Notes under the pieces: model-generated | Told to the model about the DNA's origin: nothing | Database searches by the model: none | The model's input: the letters and a program-made list of their open reading frames with translations, nothing else | Source: Microcyclospora pomicola | Lineage: Eukaryota; Ascomycota; Dothideomycetes; Capnodiales | Assembly: GCA_002786065.1 (NCBI GenBank) | Contig: NHNY01000009.1 | Location: 186,001 to 250,000 of the forward strand | Direction of reading: 5' to 3' | DNA length: 64,000 nt | Part shown: positions 55,751 through 64,000 of the stretch, piece after piece | Position numbering within the stretch: position 1 is the stretch's first letter | How the letters are laid out: each line of letters starts with the position of its first letter | Translations under genes and position numbers: made by a program

Positions 55751-58700
55751 CTACTCCACCGTGGCGCCTGGCACACTAATTACGCCTCGCCCAAACCAAT
55801 CACCGATGGTACCAAACCGATCTTGGCTTCTTCCCAAATCACTCAAGAACAGATCATGTCGACCCGCGCTGTCCTCCTGAGCTCTGCGGATCTGTCGCAC
55901 CGCCTGGTTCTGCGGCGCGCAGATCGGGCACTCGATCTCCTCGACTTCCTGGCCCTCGGCGATGTTAAGACAGCGTTGATGGAAGCTGTGCTTGCACAAG
56001 AAGTGGACTGTGGGCAGATCGAGCGGCATCGCGCAGGTGGAGCAGCGCGTGGCGGAGAAGGAGGTGGGTTTCGTGTCTAGCTCCGAGATCTCTTGCAGCT
56101 TCTGAGTTGTGTCGTTGCGGTACGAGGTGATCAGTTTTCGATTGGCAGCGATCTCGGCCCTTTCCCTTTCGACCGTCGACGAGAGGTATTTCTTGACCAA
56201 GCCCATGGTCGCCACGTCGTTTGTGCTCAAGCATTGAATGACTTGCAGTGGTGCCATGAGCGCATCCTCGTCGATCTTCTTGAGCACAGCATCCACTTCA
56301 TCACCGGCTTCTTCGAGAATCTTGGCAGAAGAGGTGAAGTATGCGAGCGCGGCAGGGTAAAGCTGGGGCTCTTCCGGTCCATACTTCCTCAAAGCTCTGA
56401 TGGCACTAGTCGTGTCCTGAGCAGTGGTATATGACCTGAAGACATCGAACAGCAAACCCTGCCGCTCGCTGACCAGTATCGTGCCATCTCGAAACTTTTC
56501 CAGGTCTGATAGTAGCAGGACGTTCGAGGTATCAATGGGTACATCTTTCGACTCGATAAGCGCTTTCGCCTTGCGCTCCCATTCTGTCTTCTCCTCGGAC
56601 CGAGTCGAGCTTGCCTGGTGGAGATACATCTCAAATAGAGTGGTGTACAGATCGGCCTTATCCGCAGCTTCGACGCCTTCACTGGCAATGCAGGCCTCGA
56701 GAAAGACAATGAAGCATTCAGGGTGATCAGTGAAAGCGGAATAAGCTATCCGCGGCTTCGGGACGGCATATTCGACAAACTCGTCCTCCGTTGTAGTTTC
56801 TACAACTTGAGCTTGAGTTTGTGGCGCTGTTGTAGCAGAGGACTGCATTAAAGCGGTGCTCATGTTCGGTAACGGTATCAAAGCCGCCAAACTTTGCACT
56901 GCTGACTTGGCCACTGAGCCAAACCCACCGCTTTCGGAAGTAGGTTGTACTTCTTGCACGATGACTGCATCTTTCTTTGGTCGAAATTGTCCGGTGAAGT
57001 AGTCGATGAACAGTTGGGTAGCGTCTCGTGAGCAATGTGCAAGTAGCACCGTGCCGTACTTCATGAGACTGGCGTATGCATCTGCCGGCTCAAGTCGTAC
57101 AACATATGCTAGAGCTTCGGCGTACTTCTTCAAATCCTCCACCAGAATGTCCACCACGAGACCATGTTCAACGTGTCGCCTAGCAAGGAACGCAGCTTGG
57201 TCGTAATAACCACCTTGCCGACACATCACAATAGCGGTATCGAGATCGAATTTGAGATCGCCAGGCTGCTTGATAAAACTTTCGAGCTTCTCCACATCTT
57301 TCAGCTTGGCATAGCAATTGAGCAGGAGAGTGGTATGGTCTGAAGTCGCCTTGTGGTGCTCATGTAGCTCTTCTAAGTACTCAATCAGATGCCGTATCCG
57401 CTGGTTGTCCAGAAACTTCCGGATGATCTGTGATGGTTCCGTGTTATCTATGGCATGCAGATACTGTTGCATTGCAGTATCATAGTCTCCTTTCTGGTAA
57501 AGGTAGTCGCCGAACTTGCGGTAGATGATATTTTGTTGCACGGCATCAACCTTGTACTCGCGAGCTAAATCGATCGCAAGAAGGTATTGATTACGTTTGT
57601 AGAGGATCTCGAGCTTCTGCTGGAATGTTTTCTCTCGAAAGCGGAAAAGCTTGCCGTCGATGCTGAGCAGGAACACATCGCCCCAGATGTTGAAGAAAGT
57701 CCGGATTTGACTGGACACAGGCTCAGCATGCGCGATGAATTTGAAGTTGGTGTTCAAGATGGTGAAGTTGCTGCTATTCAGGATCTCGGCAGATTGCACC
57801 CCACCAAAGGCGTGAATTGAAGTACGAGCCAAAGCGTCGTTTGGCGGAGACACCATGAGTACATAGTCTTTGTATAGACCGAGCAATTTCTTGCCGCAGT
57901 CATACGGGTATGAAATGCCCTTACCCTTCGGTCCATAGGTGTATATGGCCTCGTCTCGTGCTACAATGATCTCGTTTGATTCCGGGTCCATCGTCATGCA
58001 CCCCACAGCACAACCATTCTCATCTAATGTACGTGCAGCAGTCCCTTTCGACTTTCCTGAGATCACCAGAGCCAGGATGCGCGAAGTGGTACCGATGTAG
58101 AGTGCTGTCGTGTTTGCTTCTCGGAACTCAAGACCGGTAATGGGCTCCTCCGACTCAAAGACAGTCCGCTGTTTGGTGCCTCGGTCGTGGATGAAGTCGC
58201 CGCGAATTACAGTCACGGCACCGTTGCCAAATCCCACCGCGACTTGCGTGAGATCTTCTGTGACGGAAAAGGCGGTGACGGGAAAGTTCTTTCGTCCATT
58301 TTGGACAAGGACAGTACACAAGCATTTCGGGTGGCCAGTTTTCTTCTCGGTCTGATCAAGACTCCACACTCTCAGCTCAGGTTCTTGAGACAGATCTTCA
58401 GCTATCGTGATAAGATGAGATGTCTCCGGAATTTGTCTGGCATGAGTGATTTCGCCTGTGGCGTGCGCTTTCCATAGGCGCGTTGACTTGAACGAGGGAT
58501 CTAAAAGGTGCACAACACCATCCGTAGTTCCAGCGATGACATTGCTGGTTCCTGCAACAATACAGCTGACCGTGTTGCGCTGCAAGAGGGTTAGTATGAG
58601 ACCATATGCTCATCGCAGCAGATATGCGTACGTCCAAAGCCAACGATCCCTCGCCTTCTGGCAGTCGCACTGGAGCGACATCGAAGAAACGGAATTTCTG

Positions 58701-58771
58701 CAGCAATACGGATTAGTCTACATGTTTGAGATACCGAGCTCAAACATTAGGCTTACCGATGTCAAAGCCAT
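55751..58771 (-). CDS. VPS11: HOPS/CORVET subunit Vps11 (Pep5)
   Basis: Exons 58771-58757, 58697-58632 and 58579-55751; introns of 59 and 52 bp; 969 residues. Vps11 is a core scaffold shared by the CORVET and HOPS tethers that act at endosomes and the vacuole. The first coding exon is 15 nt (MALTS). The second (22 codons) begins KFRFFDVAPVRLPEGEG and joins directly to RNTVSCIVAG, matching the family N-terminus. The N-terminal ~340 residues form a beta-propeller. An alpha-solenoid/clathrin-heavy-chain-repeat region follows (about 345-700). A C-terminal RING-type finger (about 880-925) has CSTCAMPLDLPTVHFLCKHS and CPICAP. The total is typical of fungal Vps11 (~960-1000). Confidence 0.95.
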
Positions 58772-59017
58772 GTCACCGAGCCATGCTGAGGTGCATTGTT
58801 CTGCCTGCTGTACATCTGGTGACCACGCGTGAAGTCAAGACGACAACTACTTCTGTCAGCCGTGACCATAAGTCGTGTCCCAGACGTCTCCGCCGACACC
58901 AGCTCTGTTCAATAAACATTTTCGAGACGACTACAACACCCGCGACCAGTCTTCTCGAAACAGCTCGTTCATTTCCTCGACCAACCTCAAATCGCCCAGA
59001 CTTCCTTCACCACGACC

Positions 59018-59444
59018 ATGGCAGGTGTAAGCCAATTCCACCCCACAACCTCCCTCACGCGCACAACTAACACCAAACCCAACCGCTCTAGTTCGTCCCC
59101 CTCAACCCACGCCCGATGCTGCAGAACCTCGTCGACGACGACGTCGTGATCCGGCTGAAGTGGGGCCAGACCGAGTACACGGGCCGGCTGGTCAGCGTGG
59201 ACAGCTACATGAACGTGCAGCTCAGCAATGCGGAGGAGTGGATCAACGGGAAGAGCAACGGCACATTGGGACAAGTGCTGATTCGGTAAGTTGGAGGTGA
59301 TGGGTGTGGAAGGCAGGCGGAATGACTGGCGATATGTGCGCAATTGCTGACGGGTGGTGTTTGTTGCGCGATAGGTGTAATAACGTCCTGTGGATCTCAG
59401 CAAGGAAGGGGAAACATGCAAATGGCGATACGGAGATGAGTTGA
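59018..59444 (+). CDS. SMX3: Small nuclear ribonucleoprotein SmF
   Basis: Exons 59018-59026, 59092-59285 and 59375-59444; introns of 65 and 89 bp; 90 residues. SmF is one of the seven Sm proteins that form the ring on U1, U2, U4 and U5 snRNAs. The first coding exon is 9 nt (Met-Ala-Gly). Spliced to exon 2, it gives FVPLNPRPMLQNLVDDDVV. Sm motif 1 is KWGQTEYTGRLVSVDSYMNV; Sm motif 2 is LIRCNNVLWIS, with the codon for its Arg split by intron 2. The FVPxNPRP start and YMN separate SmF from the related LSm6. It lies 246 bp from the divergent VPS11 gene, so the two share a promoter. Confidence 0.95.
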
Positions 59445-60164
59445 GTGGGCGCGGATTTGAAGGGAGACAGGATAGAGAGATCATCGACTGCCTCATGCGC
59501 TCTGCGATCTATGACGCTGGAATCGGAAGTGGACAGCAGACTTTTGCGCTGCACTGCGCACCGCGTGTGAGTCGATGCCGAGTGTCGAGCATTGGAGCAG
59601 GCCAGAGGCGTTAGGCGCAGGATCAAAAAGTTCACTGGGCATGGGGCGTTGTCATAATGCTTGGGCATGATGTAGGGAAGCGCCGCAGGAGCGATACAGG
59701 CCTCTCACGATTCATGGCGCATTACGCGAGGGGATGGAAACCAGCGTGTGGGCGATCAAGGCCGAGTCGGGTTTTATGAGGGCAAGTAGCAATCTCAGTA
59801 GACCCACGAAAAAGCGTTATGCTGAACGTTAATCAGACATAATGCATTTCAGATCTTTAAATCTTGGTCGAACCGAGGCGTTGGACGTATCTAGCCTCAG
59901 ATCGACTCTGCATGTCATACTAGCGATCAGGTTTGGCAGATGAGATACCGATCCATGGATGAATGATTTGATGGCCTTCCACATCTCTCCTTGCTTCAAG
60001 AAGAACGATAGTCTGTCATGAAGTGCCCGCATGTACAAGTCGTTCATACTCAGTCTTCTAACCAAGAGGTATCATGATCATCCGCATCCGCATCGTCAGA
60101 AATCATCGTCATAAACATATCTCCGGTCGCAGTACTATCCGTTCCATTGCACAGCCTCCCCCAA
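59445..60164. other. Convergent intergenic region (SmF / histidine-phosphatase-like)
   Basis: A 720-bp region. A 78-codon frame on the minus strand (59829-60065) has no recognisable domain and is not called. Confidence 0.5.
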
Positions 60165-62078
60165 TCAAACCCTCTCCTCCACCTGCACCGGTTTCCCCAT
60201 AGCATCCAGCCTACTCTCGAAACTCAGCCTCTCCTCCTGCTGCTCATGATGCCCCAGATGCTGTTCCGCCATCTCCGCCTGGCCATGCTGATGCTTCAAC
60301 TCCCAGCTGCCGACGCGCTCGTGTCCCGCCGCCAGCTGCGGACTCATAGGATCTTCCGTCTCAACCACCGTGCCAGTAGCTTCGGTCTTCTTCGGGATGC
60401 TCAGGTCTTGATCGCTTTGCATCTTGCGGCTGCCACGGTAGCCGAGGATGCCGGTAGACGACCGCGGTGATGAGCGTGGCGGCGCGCGGTGGACACGCAG
60501 ACGGCCGAAGAAGACCGCCAGGAGAGCCAGCAGGGCCAGAAATGCTAGTGTTACTCCAGCGCCGATGGCACCGCCGATGGCTGGAGAGTAGGAGCTGTAA
60601 GCGTATGATTGCTGGACCTGGGTACTCAGCAGAGAGGAATTCCAAGCCGCGCAGAAGAGCTGGTTGGCGCCACATTGCAGACACCAGTCCCCGATATCAC
60701 CGACGGCGATGCCGGACATAAGGGCCACGAAGTCGGTCCAGGACATGTCGGCCTCGTTGGGATCGCGGCCGAACAGCGGATAGCTGTGGTAAGCATCGTT
60801 GACTCCAGTCGGGTTCAAATCAGTGCCGTTGCGGAAGTAGAAGCGCACGAACAGCTCGGACGCGTCCGGAAAGGAGGAGCTGGCATTGTAATTACCGATG
60901 GAGAAGAGTTCGAAGACGGCAACTGATCCAAAGTCGGGCAGACCATAGAAGTTGGTGTTGCGGCCGGGGAGGCCTGTAAGTGCGAAGAAGGACAGGAGTG
61001 GCTCAAAGTCGCCGACGAGCAGGGAGAGCTTGTAGTACTCCCCTTGATAATCGACGGCAGTCTGAAGCTGGGCCAGCAGCTTGGCAGCCAAGAGATTGCC
61101 TGGGAGAGTCGAGATAGATCCAGTGGTACCGGTGGATTTACCTTCATCTGAAAGAGTGTTGACTTGAGAGATGTTGGAGAACCGACCATACTGTTGCTGA
61201 TCGGCATACCATCTTGCTGAGTCGAAATAGCTGATATTATTCGATTGATCAGTGTAGAGCGAACTGTCCAGCAAGCTCTGCACGGTGCTATTCTCCGAAT
61301 TTTGGTAGTTCAGGTAGTCGTAGATGGCGTAGGCATTGTAGTAGCCCCAGTCTTGCCACGGGAGAACATCGTTCAGCAGACCGGATCCGATGGCCTGGTA
61401 CAAATCCACACTCTCCTCGGCGGTCGCGAGATACTGCGGACTCTCCTGATACGAGACGTACTGTACATCACCAGCAGGACAGTCCAGGTGAGCACCCAGG
61501 TACGGAAACTGGGAGTCTGAGCCGCCAACTGTCTGGACGTTGACGTATCGATAGCCATTGAGTGGGCTTTGGACCTGTCGAAGCCGTCAGTCACTGTCTA
61601 TACCATACATTGTGCACGATTCTAGCGACGAAGAGATACTAACATAGCCACTCTCGCCGACGCTGTCAATCAATTGTATTCCAGTAGCATTGATATTCGA
61701 CGGCGGATAGAATCCCTGCATCCACGCCTGCGCGGTGGCGACCGTCCACTGGTAATCTAGCGCCTGGACATAGACGTAGCGGGGATCGACACTGTTCTGA
61801 TCGAGGCCGTAGATGAGCGCGCCTCCAAGGCCATTACTGGAGCCATTTCCAGTGAGATAGCGAGTGCGGAAAGCACGGCCGGCGGAGAAGGCTTCCTGAG
61901 CGCCGAGGGAGGTCAGCTGGGTGGGAATGTCCCCTAGGATGGTCGGGGTTCGTGCGCCAGTTCGCGAGAAGATGACGCTGGACCAGACGGTGTAGTACTC
62001 TTCGGCGGCGGAGGATTGGGCTTGGATGAGCTGGGCTGTGGCGGCGAGTAAGGTGTAAAAGAGGATGGAAGTAGCCAT
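60165..62078 (-). CDS. Secreted/membrane histidine acid phosphatase-like protein lacking the catalytic His
   Basis: Exons 62078-61644 and 61574-60165, 69-bp intron with donor GTTAGT, 614 residues. It belongs by overall sequence to the branch-2 histidine phosphatase (phytase/acid phosphatase) group. The N-terminal signal peptide (MATSILFYTLLAATAQLIQA) is clear. The active-site signature, normally RHGxRTP, reads RTGARTP at 39-45. The nucleophilic His is replaced by Thr, so normal phosphatase chemistry is not expected. N-glycosylation sequons are frequent. A membrane helix at about 471-497 follows a Cys-pair region (WCLQCGANQLFC). A ~115-residue cytosolic tail is rich in charged residues. The ATG at 62078 is preferred because it starts the signal peptide. 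The role is unknown; a pseudoenzyme or surface receptor is an inference. Confidence 0.85.
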
Positions 62079-63184
62079 GTCTGTATGAGTAGGCACTTTG
62101 CCTTTCGATCTTTCAATCTTCCTCGTCCTAGATCGTTATGGAGCTTGACTGCGTTCACAGAACCGAGTTCTTCCACTTTCACTGTGCCCGACCTCTTCAA
62201 GATCCCGATCGCCGGACTTTCAGTATCGTGAACTTGTAGTGCAGCTATAGTCCAAGCCCAAAGCCCGTAAGGATGTCGTACAGTCCACAACAAGCCTTCC
62301 TAGCCCAGGCACTCTATAGCATCAACGACATACACCGCCGAGCAAGACGCAGCACGCCGCAAGACCACATGCACGACGGAGCTCGGTATATACCTGCCAC
62401 GGCCTAGAGATCACGAGCTCGTCCCAAAACCTACCTTACCTCAGGTAGCTATCCGGACGAACTCAGGTTGAACATCCCGCCTCCCAGCCACCCAACATAA
62501 TGCGGACCGTCTGACTCTGATCTGACAGCGCATGGGATCCCGAGGCAAGCCACCTGCTGCATGCGGCGGAAAGCATCACGCATGCCCAGACCTGACTATC
62601 CCGGTCTGTTGCGGATGAGAAGTATAGGCGAGCGGTGTACGGGCAGGTAAGGGACCGACGATAAGCACCGGATCGGGAAGAGTGGTCGCGAAGCTTGCGG
62701 TGGAGGAGTTGTTGGTTGGAGCTCTTATCGCATCACGATAAGCGTGCCTGCTGCCCGAGCCGGAATCCCATACCATGCTACATCCATGCTGTGGAGTGTT
62801 ATACATCTCGATCGTACCGCGTATCTACGACCTCATTTGGACTACAAGCGGAAAGATTGTATAGTATATGTAGATTGAAGTCCATGCTGTCCAATTTCGT
62901 CAACTCCCTCACCGTCAACGTTTCATCTCACTCATGCTCTCAGATCAAAGATGCGTGTAGTTGCATCGAAGAAAACTAGCTCTACTGACGTATGTAGGCG
63001 GTACCTGATCTAGGAGAGCTACATGTCCATCATATAACGAACTTCGACGACCGTTGATACCTACGTACATCCACACAGCCATTGGCATTGCGATTCCATT
63101 TGATACCTCTACCTACCTACATTCCTCCAACAGCATCAATACATATTACACTCTCACTCGACCACCTACACCCCAGTCCCAAAC
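62079..63184. other. 1.1-kb divergent intergenic region
   Basis: Upstream of both the phosphatase-like gene (-) and the MAPEG gene (+). No further gene was recognised. Confidence 0.5.
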
Positions 63185-63739
63185 ATGTCGTCCACGTTCT
63201 CCTTCAACTGGCCCATCATGAGCATCCCGCTCTACTACGTGCTCAGCGTGTATCCACATGGTATGTCCCTCCACCCAGGTCTTCCCGTTCTGCAATCTCC
63301 GTCCAACTCGCCCACTAACTTCCCGTCTTCCCCTCCAGCACGCGCCGGCGCCATCGCCAGCGGCGGCGACATGAGCAAAGTCGACAACACGAACCCCAAA
63401 TCCTCCACCTACCACACAAAACTGCGCACTCGCCTGGGCGAGCAGAAGTTCGCAGCATTTGAACGTGCCGAGTCGTGCCACAGAAACCACTTAGAAAACA
63501 TGCCATTGTTCGTCGCGAGCGTGTTCGCGGGCCTGCTGGCGGAAGCGAAAGTAGGCGAGGGCGCGGTAGGGCTGAACAGCTTCGTGAGCGCGTGGATGGT
63601 GTTGCGGGTGCTGTACACGATCAACTATCTGAACGTGTCGTCGCAGAAGTGGAGCTATGTGCGCAGCGGGCTGTACATGGTGGGCACCGGCTGGGCGTTT
63701 GCGGTGTTGGGCAGGTCGGCGTATGCCATTGGCAATTAG
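63185..63739 (+). CDS. MAPEG family membrane protein
   Basis: Exons 63185-63260 and 63339-63739, 78-bp GT-AG intron, 158 residues. MAPEG proteins (membrane-associated proteins in eicosanoid and glutathione metabolism) are four-helix ER membrane proteins that often conjugate glutathione. Visible features are a first helix IMSIPLYYVLSVYP, the family block RAESCHRNHLENMPLFVASVFAG (conserved ERAESCHxNxxEN-type signature), and the third/fourth helices around VSAWMVLRVLYTINYL and MVGTGWAFAVLG. Length matches the family (~150). The substrate cannot be assigned. The first exon provides helix 1; the intron interrupts the loop that follows. Confidence 0.92.
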   Translation: MSSTFSFNWPIMSIPLYYVLSVYPHGMSLHPGLPVLQSPSNSPTNFPSSPPARAGAIASGGDMSKVDNTNPKSSTYHTKLRTRLGEQKFAAFERAESCHRNHLENMPLFVASVFAGLLAEAKVGEGAVGLNSFVSAWMVLRVLYTINYLNVSSQKWSYVRSGLYMVGTGWAFAVLGRSAYAIGN

Positions 63740-64000
63740 AGTGGTGGCCGAGGCAGGATAGATGGCATGCTAGGATAGATAAATGTATAGTTAGCTGTCT
63801 CGATGCCTTGTTCAAAAGATGAGTGTGATGGAGAGACGTATAAAAAACCTCGATGCCACTCTCCTTCCCCTTCGCAGGATAGGGAGAGCGGCTGTTCGTC
63901 CTTCTTCCACCATCCATCGACAAGCCGAACGCTTCCTTACATCAACAAGCAAGACCCACAGCAATCCAAGCAAGACCTGGCGAACGGAGAACACAGACAA

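Noticed and set aside
59860-59885. GGTTCGACC, resembling a tRNA B box on the minus strand
   Set aside because: The flanking bases do not form a T-arm stem and no A box or cloverleaf fits upstream.
59829-60065. 78-codon minus-strand frame between SmF and the phosphatase-like gene
   Set aside because: Some amphipathic character but no family, weak start context and AT-rich intergenic location.

Overview
This is a 64-kb piece of a filamentous ascomycete (Pezizomycotina) nuclear genome, most likely a dothideomycete. The support is about 25 compact protein genes with short GT-AG introns (mostly 50-130 bp) and pyrimidine-rich or CAA-rich leaders, together with fungus-specific families: a GH72 glucanosyltransferase, a HET-domain NLR, a fungal STAND/ankyrin protein, Bqt4, Pps1 and Ppm2. 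The species cannot be named from sequence alone. I saw no retroelement, DNA transposon, virus-like element, tRNA, 5S rRNA or CRISPR array.

Layout. 1-5.6 kb: the tail of an unknown gene and a SUN-domain (Sad1) gene. 5.6-11.6 kb: a GPI-type glucanosyltransferase, an aldehyde dehydrogenase, and an EF-hand external NADH dehydrogenase. 11.9-12.3 kb: a U3 snoRNA gene interrupted by a spliceosomal intron, the most notable non-coding feature. 12.8-18.7 kb: NMD3, a CaaX-ending ubiquitin-fold protein, UMP1 and a small orphan gene. 20.8-28.2 kb: a STAND-type ankyrin gene and an ankyrin-only gene flanking a head-to-head pair of spliceosome genes (LEA1 and DIB1). 28.8-41 kb: Golgi apyrase (YND1), ATG18, PPM2/TYW4 and PPS1. 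41.6-45 kb: a HET-NB-ARC-TPR NLR. 45.4-52.3 kb: a glutamine amidotransferase, RhoGDI, BQT4 and thioredoxin. 53.9-63.7 kb: an orphan membrane protein, VPS11, SmF, a histidine-phosphatase-like membrane protein lacking the catalytic His, and a MAPEG protein.

Functional threads. RNA biology is over-represented: U3, LEA1, DIB1, SmF, NMD3 and PPM2. Two nuclear-envelope/telomere-bouquet genes (sad1, bqt4) lie in the same window. Three self/non-self-type repeat proteins (STAND-ankyrin, ankyrin-only, HET-NLR) sit between housekeeping genes. Several genes have extremely short first coding exons: UMP1 3 nt, GH72 9 nt, SmF 9 nt, VPS11 15 nt. Simple open-reading-frame calling misses their true N-termini. 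Exon coordinates given here were worked out by eye from splice signals, reading phase and family similarity. No transcript evidence or database search was available.
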